A stretch of 57,088 nt of DNA from Fibrobacter sp. (GCA_012515615.1 JAAYYB010000111.1:1-57088), one strand, 5' to 3'. Numbered from the stretch's first letter, positions 41,026 through 50,814 are shown. Program-made: numbers and translations. The notes: a model not told the origin generated them from the letters alone.

Positions 41026-41544
41026 ATGCAGAAAAAAAGAGAATTACCTGAGTTTGTGAAACCGGTTTTAAAAGAAGTGAAAATTCTTTCCGGTTTTAAT
41101 GATGCAGAGATTGAAAAGATCTCAGGCAACTGCATGGTAACTGAATATCATGCTGGTGATATTATTATGGAAGAGAATACACCAGCCTCAGAGATATTTA
41201 TTATTCTGAAAGGCCGGGTATCAATCTACCTGGGGCCTAAAAACGACTCTGTTGAACTTATTGAATTCGGGCCGGGTGGCTGCATTGGTGAAGTTTCTGT
41301 AATAGGGATCCTGAATCACAGCGCCTCTGCACTTGTCACAGAAGATGCGTTGCTGTTAGTGCTTAGCCGCAATAGCCTGATGGAGATTTTTAACAGCGAC
41401 AAGGATCTTTTTTCTATGCTCATTCTGAATATTGCCAGAGAGCTGGCAAGAAGACTTTTTCACACCAATGAAATTCTTATGCAATATGGAAAGCACTGCA
41501 GCAACAAGAAAAGTTCACTTATCACTCCGCAGTCGCCGTTGTGA
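41026..41544 (+). CDS. Cyclic-nucleotide-binding domain protein
   Basis: A 172-aa protein with one cNMP-binding beta-roll (~25-145): GDIIMEENTPASEIFIILKG and FGPGGCIGEVSVIG correspond to the phosphate-binding cassette, though the usual Arg after the E is not present. No DNA-binding helix-turn-helix follows, so it is not a CRP-type regulator but likely a stand-alone sensor or adapter. The start ATG 41026 follows GGGGGAGAAA. Its 3' end overlaps the convergent amidohydrolase gene by 23 nt. Confidence 0.75.
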   Translation: MQKKRELPEFVKPVLKEVKILSGFNDAEIEKISGNCMVTEYHAGDIIMEENTPASEIFIILKGRVSIYLGPKNDSVELIEFGPGGCIGEVSVIGILNHSASALVTEDALLLVLSRNSLMEIFNSDKDLFSMLILNIARELARRLFHTNEILMQYGKHCSNKKSSLITPQSPL

Positions 41545-42328
41545 GCAGTGATAGAGCATTTTTTTCAAAGATCATCTCTTTTTCCCGGTCTGTAAAATCA
41601 AGTTTTTCTATCCATGATCTTGCATAACCCTGGTCAAACCACGGTGAATCGGTTCCAAAAAGGATTCGTTCGATTCCATGTTTTCGGGCGATAATGAAAA
41701 AGTCCCTGGGAGAGAGCAGATCGCAGACTGCTGAGGTGTCGAAATATACGGGCAGGCCGATAAGGTATTTGCGTACCTCATCCCAGACCTTCCACCCTCC
41801 CATGTGGGCCGCAACCATGCGCATTTTCGGGAAATTCCTGAGGACATTCCGCAGGGCCTCAGGGAGAGCGTGATCACAGGTAAATGGCCCGGGATCTTTG
41901 CCCGTGTGGAATACTACGATCAGGCCGGCTTCAGAGAGCTGTTCATAGATGTTAAACATTGATGGATCATCTACATAAAAATCCTGGTATTCCGGATGAA
42001 ACTTTACACCTGGAATTTTATTCTCAAGAAGAAACGCGATTTCCTCTTCAATGTTTACGGTTTTTGGGTGCAGTGATCCGAAAGGAATAATGCCGTTGGA
42101 TTTCAGGTCTGTACAGGACCTGTTTATTCCTTGCACCTGGGATGGTTTGGTGGCTACGGGAAGAAGAACTGAAGTTCCGATTCCGTTAATCTGCATTGAT
42201 TCCCGCAGCGCTCCAAGTGTGCCGTCGGTATAATTATGTGACTCTCTGGAATTGGCAAGCAGCACCGAGATAGCCCTGGGTGCAAGATCGTCAGGGAAAA
42301 CATGTGTATGGAAATCGATAATGGCCAT
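41522..42328 (-). CDS. Amidohydrolase-family (TIM-barrel) metal-dependent hydrolase
   Basis: A 268-aa protein of the amidohydrolase_2 group (aminocarboxymuconate-semialdehyde-decarboxylase-like). Metal-binding motif HTH in DFHTHVFPDDL, further ligand positions in KFHPEYQDFY, FHTGKDPGP and AAHMGGWKVW, and a conserved FGTDSPWFDQG near the C-terminus. The substrate cannot be told from sequence. No good ribosome site is seen before ATG 42328. The gene stands alone. Confidence 0.8.
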   Translation of the reverse strand: MAIIDFHTHVFPDDLAPRAISVLLANSRESHNYTDGTLGALRESMQINGIGTSVLLPVATKPSQVQGINRSCTDLKSNGIIPFGSLHPKTVNIEEEIAFLLENKIPGVKFHPEYQDFYVDDPSMFNIYEQLSEAGLIVVFHTGKDPGPFTCDHALPEALRNVLRNFPKMRMVAAHMGGWKVWDEVRKYLIGLPVYFDTSAVCDLLSPRDFFIIARKHGIERILFGTDSPWFDQGYARSWIEKLDFTDREKEMIFEKNALSLLTTATAE

Positions 42329-42649
42329 AATGGTAAAATATGATGGATTCTGTTAATGTTAAATACAAGTTTACCCTGTTTGTCTTCATGTGGCCACCAC
42401 TTATGTCGGGTGGTGACGAATCGTGGAGCCTGCCAGGGGGTAAATACAATAACCGCATCCAAAGAGGTGACGTATTGTATCATAGTTATTACTTACTTAT
42501 GCCCTCAGATGAGGGTGAATTGCACTTCGCCCCTTCCCTGATGAATGGGTCAGCTATAAAATAGTTTTTCTTGTCTTGCAGAGTCGAGTACTGTAGTATT
42601 GGGAATAAATAGGTTTAATTAACATGGCTCGTATTTAAAGGAAATTGTG
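42329..42649. other. Intergenic region with one small palindrome
   Basis: 321 bp between divergent genes. CCCTCAGATGAGGG (42501-42514) is an inverted repeat of 6-bp arms. Short open frames here have no ribosome site. Promoters of both flanking genes should be here but I cannot place them. Confidence 0.35.
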
Positions 42650-44605
42650 ATGAATTGTAAATATACCGGCTGTTCTATTATTTCTGCTGTGCTTTCCTTT
42701 CTTCTGTTCAGTTTCCCTATATCGGCATCCTCTTTGAAAGTAAAAAACGGAACTTTATATAATGGGGAAATAGTATCTGAGAATAGTAATTTTTTCGTTA
42801 TGAAAATCGGGGAGACAAATGTAAGTATTCTTAAAAGCATGGTGGTAGAAAAAGATGGGGTCAGATATGAGCATGCACGTCCTGTTCCTCAGACTCAAGT
42901 TGATCAAAAAGAGACTTCTTCGGGGGAAAAAGAGCTTACGATAAAGCTCAGGAATGGGAAAGTTTTCAATGGAACCAGAATTTCTGAAACTGAAAAGCTG
43001 ATTGTGCTCAAATCAAATGGCATACAGCTCAACATCTTTAAAAATATTATCTCAGAAATCGACAGCGGAACTGGTTCGGCTGCTAATTTACCGGATGTGC
43101 AACCTGTTGAGATAAAGCAGGAGAATGATCAAAGAGCCGCTGCAATTCAAGTACAGCAATCGGGGGCTCAAGTTCAACTTCCTCAAGCTTTACCCTCTTT
43201 ACCTGAGGAAAAGAGATCCCCTGAAACTCCAAAGAAAGAGAGTATCCCTGCAGCTAAAAAGGGAAGTGATGGCAGGATAGAGATAGTCCTTAAAGACGGG
43301 ATGTCATTTACAGGAAAAATAACATCCGAGAATGAAAAGTTTATCAGCTTCAATTCTGATGGCGCACAGATTAACATAGTAAAAAGGCTCATAAAGGAAA
43401 TTGACGGGATACCTTACAAAAAGGTGTCAGGCTCTTCGAATGCTGAAAATGATTTTCAGAGGCGCAGAACTGCTGAAAGCGATTCGGACGGGCATGGAGA
43501 AGAGGTCGGGGGAGAACGGGTCCTGAAGAGGGCTTTGCCGGCGACCGCTCTGCCGCAGGATCTGTCAGTTTTGAAGATATCATCAACACTTAAGTCAACT
43601 GACTGGAAAGAGCGGAGCAACGCCTGCAGGATACTTGGCGGGATGGGACAGTGGGCATCATCTGCTATTGCTTCTCTTGTAGAAATTCTTTCGGATACGG
43701 CAGGGTCCCAGATAAATGTTCCGGTCTGGATCGATTCCACAGAAGTAAACGAACTGCTGCCGCCAGGTTTTGAAGCTGCAAGAGCGCTGGCATTGATGGG
43801 CCAGGAGGGTTTTAATCAGCTCCGAGAGGCTCTAAAACAATCAAATCCGCTTATACGAAAGCATGCAGCATTTGGATTATGCGAGTTAAGCACTCAAGGA
43901 GCACTCAATCTGCTTAAAGAACTTCTTCAAGACGCAAATCCACAGGTAAGAGCTGTTGCAGTAGGGGGATTTCGCTTTAGTTCAACTCTTGACCAGTTGC
44001 TTATTGCGTCAAAAGACGCTGATATGGATGTGCGGGCCAATGCGGCATTTATGATCGGCAGGCTTGAAGATCGCAGAGCTCTTGATGACCTGATTAATCT
44101 TCTGGGGGACAAAAGAGCATCGGTGAGGGTAAATGCAGCTGAAGCCGCAGGAAAATTAGGATGTTTACAAGTGGTTGATCCTTTGATCAAAGCGCTGAAA
44201 GATGAAAATCCGCTTGTAAGGAAAAACGCGGCAGTATCACTCGGGTTAACAAAAGATGCTAAAGCGGTGCTGCCACTGATCGAATTACTGAAAGATGAAG
44301 ATGCCACAGTAAGGACTGCGGTTGTAAAAACACTCACCAGCTACAGGGATCCCCAATCGATACCACCGCTTTATGGAATGCTTAAAGATAAAGAACCGGA
44401 AATAAGGTCTCTGGCCGAAGAGGCAGTTAAGCTTCACACTGAAATTCCTCTCCTTATATTGACACTCGATGATAAAAGTCCGATGGTCAGGGAAAATGTT
44501 ACATACCTTCTGTGGTTAATGACCGGACAGGATCTTGGCCAGGACAAGGCTCAATGGCAGTCGTGGTATGCAGGCGACAGAAAAGAGACAAAAGCGAAAA
44601 AGTGA
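42650..44605 (+). CDS. Exported HEAT-repeat protein with three N-terminal beta repeats
   Basis: A 651-aa exported protein. After the signal peptide (LSFLLFSFPISA), three ~45-residue units recur: VKNGTLYNGEIVSENSNFFV, LRNGKVFNGTRISETEKLIV and LKDGMSFTGKITSENEKFIS, each ending in an I-x-x-I-K-x-I-x-x-I-D-like strand. They look like small SH3/LSm-type barrels. A Gln/Pro/Lys linker leads to at least six HEAT/PBS repeats (~320-640; VRANAAFMIGRLED, VRKNAAVSLGLTKD). The start is ATG 42650 behind AAAGGAAATT. A protein-binding envelope scaffold is the likely role; no enzyme motif. Confidence 0.75.
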   Translation: MNCKYTGCSIISAVLSFLLFSFPISASSLKVKNGTLYNGEIVSENSNFFVMKIGETNVSILKSMVVEKDGVRYEHARPVPQTQVDQKETSSGEKELTIKLRNGKVFNGTRISETEKLIVLKSNGIQLNIFKNIISEIDSGTGSAANLPDVQPVEIKQENDQRAAAIQVQQSGAQVQLPQALPSLPEEKRSPETPKKESIPAAKKGSDGRIEIVLKDGMSFTGKITSENEKFISFNSDGAQINIVKRLIKEIDGIPYKKVSGSSNAENDFQRRRTAESDSDGHGEEVGGERVLKRALPATALPQDLSVLKISSTLKSTDWKERSNACRILGGMGQWASSAIASLVEILSDTAGSQINVPVWIDSTEVNELLPPGFEAARALALMGQEGFNQLREALKQSNPLIRKHAAFGLCELSTQGALNLLKELLQDANPQVRAVAVGGFRFSSTLDQLLIASKDADMDVRANAAFMIGRLEDRRALDDLINLLGDKRASVRVNAAEAAGKLGCLQVVDPLIKALKDENPLVRKNAAVSLGLTKDAKAVLPLIELLKDEDATVRTAVVKTLTSYRDPQSIPPLYGMLKDKEPEIRSLAEEAVKLHTEIPLLILTLDDKSPMVRENVTYLLWLMTGQDLGQDKAQWQSWYAGDRKETKAKK

Positions 44606-44622
44606 GTCTCAGCAGCTTCAGG

Positions 44623-46050
44623 CTACTTCCTTAACACTCTTTTCTTTATTGATCCAGATATACGTCTTAGCAGATATGAAGTTTCTTCAATGATTTCATG
44701 AAATGATCTGTGTATGAGCAGATGAGGAAGGAAAAAACGGAGATGTTTTTTCCAGAACCATTTTTTTTCCATTTGCTTTACAAGTAAAGATGCTTCCAGG
44801 ACAGCAGTTTTTCTCTCCTGCGCAGTGAATTGATCGGTTTCAAAGACCGGGTCGGGGCTGTAATGATCAAATTCACGGTAATCTTTCAGAAGAAATCTTC
44901 CCCGCTTCTGTGCATCCTGCCATTCCAGAGTCCCGGGGTAGGGGATAAGCTGGTAAAAATCGACAGGAAAAAGTGTGTTCCTGCGAACAAACTCGAAACT
45001 CTTTCTGGTGCCGGCAAGCGAGTCGGAACTGGTTCCGATGACAAACATGCTGAGAACCTCCAGCCCGGCATCTCTTGCGAGACGGATTGCCTTTTCGATC
45101 TGGCTGACACTCTCTTTTTTCCCGATCGCGGCCAGTACTGAGGGATCAGCTGATTCTACCCCTATCGATATTCTCTGACATCCTGCTTTGTGCATTAATC
45201 TCAGCAGCCTGGAATCGACCCTGTCTGCTCTTACACCCTGGGCCACCCAGCGGAAATTTTTATTCTTTTTCAGCAACAGTTCACAAAATTCCAAAACCCT
45301 TTCTCTGCGCAATGTAAAGTTATCATCGTTAAGATGAAAGAGCTTATCACCGAAATCTGTACGTAAAGCGCTCATCTCATCGATTACATCCGGAATAGAC
45401 CGATAGTACCATTTTGAGCCGTTTATTACCGGGGCGGCGCAGAACGAGCAGGAAAAAGGGCATCCTCTGCTTGTAAGAAGGACATGGTTGGGATATTTAT
45501 GCATCGGAAAAAGAGAATAGTAAGGTCTTGCAAGACTGTCAAGATCTGCAATTCTCTCCGGGGGCGGGTTTCCGGAACTGTCAGGAACAATAAGCCCTGG
45601 AACCGATGTCGGCAGCTTGTTCTGGATAGCATGAACAATGACTTTTTCACCCTCTCCTGCAACTGCCGCATACCAGGGACCATCATTAAATACCTCTTCC
45701 TTAACAATAGATACATGAGGACCACCAAGAATTATTCTTGAATGATCGGCAATAGAGAAGTCCAGAGCCATTGCCTTTGCATCCAGGTAGTTAAAACTTG
45801 TCGTGCTGATGAGTGTAAAATCGGTTTTAACAGAAAGCAGAGTTCCCGCCTCATCCCTGGATACCTGGGACATGTCAATAACCCTGAGATCCCCCAGAGG
45901 TTTGAGTACGGCTGCAAGGTAAGCAAGCCCGATGTGAGGGTAGGAGGACGGCGCGGTTTGAATACCCGATTTGCGTTTACGATATCCGGTCGGTTCAATG
46001 AGAGTAAAATTCAGAATCGATCCTTTGATAATATCCCTTTTGCAGTGCAT
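44623..46050 (-). CDS. B12-binding-domain radical SAM protein
   Basis: A 475-aa protein. The N-terminal ~140 residues form a cobalamin-binding-like Rossmann domain (HIGLAYLAAVLKPLGD, IILGGPHVSI). The radical SAM core has its CX3CX2C cluster in TSRGCPFSCSFCAAP (~190) and typical strings RRERVLEFCELLL and GVESADPSVLAAIGKKES. A short C-terminal domain follows. Family members methylate or rearrange lipids and natural products; the substrate here is unknown. The start at 46050 has a weak ribosome site and could be later. Confidence 0.85.
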   Translation of the reverse strand: MHCKRDIIKGSILNFTLIEPTGYRKRKSGIQTAPSSYPHIGLAYLAAVLKPLGDLRVIDMSQVSRDEAGTLLSVKTDFTLISTTSFNYLDAKAMALDFSIADHSRIILGGPHVSIVKEEVFNDGPWYAAVAGEGEKVIVHAIQNKLPTSVPGLIVPDSSGNPPPERIADLDSLARPYYSLFPMHKYPNHVLLTSRGCPFSCSFCAAPVINGSKWYYRSIPDVIDEMSALRTDFGDKLFHLNDDNFTLRRERVLEFCELLLKKNKNFRWVAQGVRADRVDSRLLRLMHKAGCQRISIGVESADPSVLAAIGKKESVSQIEKAIRLARDAGLEVLSMFVIGTSSDSLAGTRKSFEFVRRNTLFPVDFYQLIPYPGTLEWQDAQKRGRFLLKDYREFDHYSPDPVFETDQFTAQERKTAVLEASLLVKQMEKKWFWKKHLRFFLPHLLIHRSFHEIIEETSYLLRRISGSIKKRVLRK

Positions 46051-46198
46051 GAGTTAGCCATATATCATCCCTGATCAGATAAATAAAATTATAGCATTTA
46101 CCCGTGTGGATTGCAAAATAAAGGGGCTTCTGAGTGAATTTCTATTTACACGTTGAAAAACCGGAGATTCAATCTCTATAATTAAAGGGTGAATTTTT

Positions 46199-48025
46199 AT
46201 GGACAAGGGGGGATATTTGAAGAAAAAGATAATTCCTGGGGTATTCGGGGGGGGCAACAGTGGTCCACTTCTGCTTATATTTTCACCAAGGGAGAGAGTA
46301 CGGGATATTCTGACAGTGGGCCTGATTCAGTGTAACTACCAGGTTATTCAGGCCAATTCATCATCCCAGGCTACCATCAAGGCAAGCCAGATGCTTCCGA
46401 AACTGGTTATAGCCGATCTTTCCTGTGACAATCCCAAAGATATACTCATTGCCGAACGATTGCAGAAGTCCCAGCGGACACGTCATATATCCACTCTTCT
46501 AATAACCACAAAAGTTCCTAATCCCCTGGTCCAGAAGGTGACTGCTGAGATGCTGGATCAGATTCGGGATGCCGATCACGGAAAACTGTCCACTATGGGA
46601 TATCCGTTTGCCTTTTCGGAATTTCTGGCCAAAATTGAATCTCTTGTATTAAAAACTGAACCTGCATCCGACAAGAATCCCCCAAACGACCAGAACCGGA
46701 TCATTGCAGAACATCTGTTTGACCCTTCGATACCGGTTGACAGAAAAATGCAGAATATCGGGAAATCTCTCCACAAGAACTGGGGCTTTCCCTTTACCGT
46801 GGTCAAGGCAATGGACATAATAGAATCGGATGTGGGGTGTACGCTCGAGTTATCAAAATGCATCTCGACCGACCCCGCAGTCTCTTCTACAATTCTCAAG
46901 ATTGCCAATACCGTGCAGTATGCCAGAAGGCACGGCCGCATTACTGATATCAAGGAGGCGGTCGTACGACTTGGTTTCAGGGAAACCCGAAGCATAATGG
47001 CTTGTATGTCACTGATTGATCTTTCTCCGGAAGTTTACAGGAACAGGGGATTTGGAAGACGTGAGTTCTGGCTTCATTCTCTGACTGTGGGACTTATTGC
47101 AGAGAAGATCTGCATAGACTGCTACATGCAGAGGCCTGAACTCGCTTTTATAGCAGGGCTTCTCCATGATTTCGGCAAAATCCCGCTTGATAACGATTTT
47201 GATAGCGTTTTTCCCCGTCTGCTTGACAGGACGATGGGCGATGTCTGTGCCTTCTATGAGGCGGAAGATGTGCTGATGGGGTTTACACATGCAGATCTGG
47301 GATATTATCTCACTTCAAACTGGAATTTTCCACCCTCAGTAACGATGGCGATCATGAATCATCATGACCCTGAGCGGATCCTCAAGATAACTTCTGCAAA
47401 TGACAAGATTATCCAGGAAGCAGTCTATGTCGGAAACCTGCTTGCCAAGGCTCTTGGCCTGGGGCACAGCTGTGATGAGATACTGGAGGAGATTCCGGCC
47501 GAGATGTTAAAAGACCTGCAGATGGGTTCAGGGCCGGATGACAAACTCTTTTCGCATATAATAAAACAGCTTCGCATACTCTGCTCTTATCTTAACTTGC
47601 AGCTTCGGGAACTTAAAAACGAAGAGCAGAAACCAGACGGGAACGAATCGGATGTTGTAGTGGTTTATAACGACAGAGCAATATATCATCCCATGATTGT
47701 CGCTCTGCGCAATAACGGATTCAATGTTGTTGTTACAAACCAGATTCCGGGGGATACCCCGGGACACAAACGGGTAGTTATTTCGATACCTGAACCCGGG
47801 GCTCCGCTTGACATAAATATCTATGGAGATGAACGCGAGGTGAATCGGGGCGAGACACTGAAGATATTCCTTGTCAATATGGAACATTACAGAGAACTCA
47901 GGCACGGGATTACTGATGCAAATTTGATTCTTATGGACCGCAGGACCTTTGATGTCCGGTTGCTTCTTCATACACTGGATATCTTCTTTGAGAGGATTAC
48001 ACTGCCGACAAATGCGATTCAATAA
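46199..48025 (+). CDS. HDOD-domain signalling protein flanked by receiver-like domains
   Basis: A 608-aa cytoplasmic protein. Residues ~22-145 resemble a response-regulator receiver (LLLIFSPRERVRDILTVGL, KLVIADLSCDNPKD) but with an altered pocket. An HDOD domain (~180-400) includes DPAVSSTILKIANTVQYARR and GRITDIKEAVVRLGFRE, and still holds an HD-type LLHDFGKIPLD with later NHHDPER. The C-terminal ~120 residues (VVVVYNDRAIYHPMIVALRN) look like a second decayed receiver. The HD/NHHD residues suggest possible phosphodiesterase activity, unusual for HDOD. AAAGGGTG precedes ATG 46199. Confidence 0.75.
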   Translation: MDKGGYLKKKIIPGVFGGGNSGPLLLIFSPRERVRDILTVGLIQCNYQVIQANSSSQATIKASQMLPKLVIADLSCDNPKDILIAERLQKSQRTRHISTLLITTKVPNPLVQKVTAEMLDQIRDADHGKLSTMGYPFAFSEFLAKIESLVLKTEPASDKNPPNDQNRIIAEHLFDPSIPVDRKMQNIGKSLHKNWGFPFTVVKAMDIIESDVGCTLELSKCISTDPAVSSTILKIANTVQYARRHGRITDIKEAVVRLGFRETRSIMACMSLIDLSPEVYRNRGFGRREFWLHSLTVGLIAEKICIDCYMQRPELAFIAGLLHDFGKIPLDNDFDSVFPRLLDRTMGDVCAFYEAEDVLMGFTHADLGYYLTSNWNFPPSVTMAIMNHHDPERILKITSANDKIIQEAVYVGNLLAKALGLGHSCDEILEEIPAEMLKDLQMGSGPDDKLFSHIIKQLRILCSYLNLQLRELKNEEQKPDGNESDVVVVYNDRAIYHPMIVALRNNGFNVVVTNQIPGDTPGHKRVVISIPEPGAPLDINIYGDEREVNRGETLKIFLVNMEHYRELRHGITDANLILMDRRTFDVRLLLHTLDIFFERITLPTNAIQ

Positions 48026-48081
48026 TTCTGTCATTCTTGCGAAAGCAGGAATCCAGATCTTTTGAATGCATGTAGACCCGG

Positions 48082-50124
48082 TTAATTATCAGCCGTTTCG
48101 GCAGTTGTTCCGAATTTTACCTTCATCTCTTTGAAAAAGTTCTCCAGGAACTGCTGCTTTTCTTCATCCTGCTTCTCCCCGATTTTCCCGTCAAGGTGTT
48201 CTTCCGGGATTTCCCTGAGAAAGGGGCAGGGTGTGACGGTACGCTGCTTGCCTCTGAAGATTTTTGTGCCGGGGTAAGTAAGGTAAAGACGTTTTCTGGC
48301 GCGTGTCATTCCAACGTAAAAAAGTCTGCGTTCTTCATCGATGTTGCCCTCCTGAATTGCCTTTGGTGAGGGCATGTAATCTTTATCGAGCCCCGCAAGG
48401 AAGACAACCGGAAATTCAAGCCCTTTTGATTTGTGAAGCGTCATAAGGACTACACCCTTGTTTGACGAAAGCGACTCCTCGTCGTTGTCTTCAGAACTGA
48501 TTATCGCGATCTCCTGGAGGTAGCCGGCGAGTGTAGGCTTTTTTGAACGGAATTTCTGCTCGTAAGTCTCGACTCCATGAATCATTTCATCGATGTTCTC
48601 GGTGCGTTTTTCCGGGTTATTGTCCTCTTTTGATGCACGGGTAAGGTGTTCAAGATACCCCGTTTCAGTCAGCAGTTCTCTGAGCGCAATCGAGAGCGGT
48701 CCTTTTTCAAATTTTAAAGAATAATTCTGGAAAAGGGAGAGAAAAGAATCGATCTTTCCATGCTGTTCTGTGCTTATTTTATCCAGTTCAGAATGCCTCT
48801 GCATCGCATCATAAAGACTCATTTTTCTCAGCGCCGCAAAATCATCTAGAACTTCAAGAGTTGAGGGTGTAATACCCTTGTTGGGAACTTTCAGAACCCG
48901 TGCCATACTCAGTTCGTCGTGAGGGTTCGCAAAGAATCTCAGATACGCAAGCAGATCCTTTATCTCTTTACGTTCAAAGAAACTCATGGCGCCGCTGACC
49001 CTGTAGGGAACGCCGGCTCTGCGAAGCTCCAGTTCGTACCGGCGCATCATCGCGTTTGTCCGCAGCAATATCGCGTGGTCGCTGGCTCTGAATGATGTAT
49101 GCTTGTCATTTTCGGAAATAGTAGATGCTATCCAGGCTGCTTCATCCTCTTCGTCATCACCTTTATAGTGCATGATCGGATCGCCGTCTCCTGAAACGGC
49201 GATAATCTTTTTCTGCTTTCTTATCCTGTTTTTCTCGACAACCGCGTGAGCGCCCTCGATGATCTGCCTCGTGGAGCGGTAATTTTGATCAAGAATGACT
49301 GTTGTACACCCGTTGAATCTTTCCGGAAAAGAGATGATATTCTCAACCTCAGCTCCACGCCAGGAATAGATCCCCTGGTCATCATCACCGACCACCATGA
49401 TATTGTTCCCGGGGAAAGAGAGCAGTGATGCCAGTTTCATCTGTACCGCATTTGTATCCTGGAATTCATCTATGGATATGTACTTATAACGTTCCTGGTA
49501 TTTACGGAGAATATTGGGATTTGAGGTCAGGATCTGCAGAGGAAGAAGCAGAAGGTCATCAAAATCAACAGTCTGGCGCTTCAGCAGAATGGAGTTGTAA
49601 GAATTGTAAACACGGTTGATTTTGCGGTCATCGGGATTCTCTTTTTTGTAGGATGAGGGGTCCAGGGAAGAGTTCTTCGCGAGGCTGATAACGGTTGCAA
49701 ACTCCTGAGGATCCTGATCTTTGAGACCACGCACCCCTGCGGCACGCATAATACTCTTAAGAGTGGCTATTTTTTCATGCTCATCAATAATAGAAAAGTT
49801 CTTTTTGAGCCCGCATGCCTCTCCATCTTCGCGCAGAATTCTGACCCCCAGGCTGTGAAATGTGCTCAGGGTCATCTGATCGGCGACTTTAGCGGAGGTC
49901 AGGTCCGCAACCCTCTCCTTCATCTCTTTAGCCGCTTTGTTTGTAAAAGTAACGGCCAGGATCTCTTCCGGTTTGCACCTTTTCTCACTGACCAGGCGCG
50001 CTATTCTCATCGTAAGTACTCTTGTTTTGCCGCTTCCTGCCCCCGCAAGCACAAGCAGAGGACCCTCATTATGCAAAACCGCTTTTTTCTGGTTTCCGTT
50101 CAATCCTTTGGTAAAATCAGGCAT
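48082..50124 (-). CDS. UvrD/PcrA/Rep-type superfamily 1 DNA helicase
   Basis: A 680-aa ATP-dependent 3'-5' helicase for repair and replication restart. Motif I is LAGAGSGKTRVL, Ia includes ILAVTFTNKAAKEMKERV, motif II is ISIDEFQDTN, III is VVGDDDQGIYSWRGA, IV is ILDQNYRSTRQI, V includes LMTLHKSKGLEFPVVFLAG and VI is RRLFYVGMTRARKRLYL. Length and motif spacing match UvrD/PcrA/Rep rather than AddAB or RecB. The C-terminus lacks a strong PcrA-type RNAP-binding tail that I can recognise. AGAAGA precedes ATG 50124. Confidence 0.93.
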   Translation of the reverse strand: MPDFTKGLNGNQKKAVLHNEGPLLVLAGAGSGKTRVLTMRIARLVSEKRCKPEEILAVTFTNKAAKEMKERVADLTSAKVADQMTLSTFHSLGVRILREDGEACGLKKNFSIIDEHEKIATLKSIMRAAGVRGLKDQDPQEFATVISLAKNSSLDPSSYKKENPDDRKINRVYNSYNSILLKRQTVDFDDLLLLPLQILTSNPNILRKYQERYKYISIDEFQDTNAVQMKLASLLSFPGNNIMVVGDDDQGIYSWRGAEVENIISFPERFNGCTTVILDQNYRSTRQIIEGAHAVVEKNRIRKQKKIIAVSGDGDPIMHYKGDDEEDEAAWIASTISENDKHTSFRASDHAILLRTNAMMRRYELELRRAGVPYRVSGAMSFFERKEIKDLLAYLRFFANPHDELSMARVLKVPNKGITPSTLEVLDDFAALRKMSLYDAMQRHSELDKISTEQHGKIDSFLSLFQNYSLKFEKGPLSIALRELLTETGYLEHLTRASKEDNNPEKRTENIDEMIHGVETYEQKFRSKKPTLAGYLQEIAIISSEDNDEESLSSNKGVVLMTLHKSKGLEFPVVFLAGLDKDYMPSPKAIQEGNIDEERRLFYVGMTRARKRLYLTYPGTKIFRGKQRTVTPCPFLREIPEEHLDGKIGEKQDEEKQQFLENFFKEMKVKFGTTAETADN

Positions 50125-50216
50125 TCTTCTATGATTCCAATTCCGTTTTCGATTTCAAAAAAATCCGGGTGAATACCGGGGCAGAGTGTTAGATCGTACA
50201 ACAGAAACAACTCTAG

Positions 50217-50380
50217 CCTGAAAATCGCAGTTGGATGAGGCAAAAAATCATAATCTGTTGAGCGCTAAGACTTTCAGGCATCTTGATCTTATCACCTTGC
50301 CGATAAGACCTGCAATGCCTTCAAGCCTTATCATCTCAACATCTTACGTTTATTTGTTCTCCCCAACTGCGACTTTCAGG
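50217..50380. repeat. ~164-bp element with 18-bp imperfect terminal inverted repeats
   Basis: CCTGAAAATCGCAGTTGG (50217-50234) and CCAACTGCGACTTTCAGG (50363-50380) are inverted copies matching 17 of 18. Inside, TCTTATC (50287-50293) and GATAAGA (50302-50308) form a hairpin, and ACTTTCAGG at 50270-50278 copies the right end. No open frame. Size and layout suit a MITE or an RNA-forming intergenic repeat. It occupies most of the 50125-50502 gap. Confidence 0.55.
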
Positions 50381-50502
50381 TTTAACGCTCTTAAAAATAA
50401 TTCCGGAATTCTGGAATAAAAGAAGTCTGAAATAATTGGTTTAAGGTTTGTCAGATTGTAGATTATTGCACATTATGGAGCCTGTGTCCATAAAGGATCT
50501 CT

Positions 50503-50811
50503 ATGTATAATCTCGTCCGTTCTTCCGGAATTCCCCTGCTCAAGGGCTCTGCTGGGCTGTTATCAACAAACTGGGACCTCTTCAACTGCAGAGTTCTCCG
50601 GTTTCTCCGCCTTCAGAGCATCTCTGCCCTCTTTAAATTCAGAGTTTCAGCAGAATCAAGAAATACACTTTTCTTAAATGATCTGGTTGTAAAACTCGTG
50701 GGGTCCTCTGCCGAATGTGTCTGCTTTGTCTTCGGGTTAATTGCGATTCCCCCGAATGAGTGTATTGCTGGTGATTTTATTACATCTAATTCTATTCTCT
50801 TTGGAAGGTAG
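50503..50811 (+). CDS. Uncertain ORF, 102 aa
   Basis: ATG 50503 follows AAAGGATCTCT, and the stop lies 3 bp before the next gene's ATG, which suit translation. The sequence is odd for a protein (repeated FRLQS, FKFRVS, Ser/Cys-rich) and unlike any family I know. The opposite strand also has a long open frame, as seen in repeat-derived sequence. I give it as possible only. Confidence 0.25.
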   Translation: MYNLVRSSGIPLLKGSAGLLSTNWDLFNCRVLRFLRLQSISALFKFRVSAESRNTLFLNDLVVKLVGSSAECVCFVFGLIAIPPNECIAGDFITSNSILFGR

Positions 50812-50814
50812 GAA

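Noticed and set aside
42340-42564. Short open frames upstream of the HEAT gene
   Set aside because: No ribosome binding sites, overlapping frames equally open, and composition unlike proteins.
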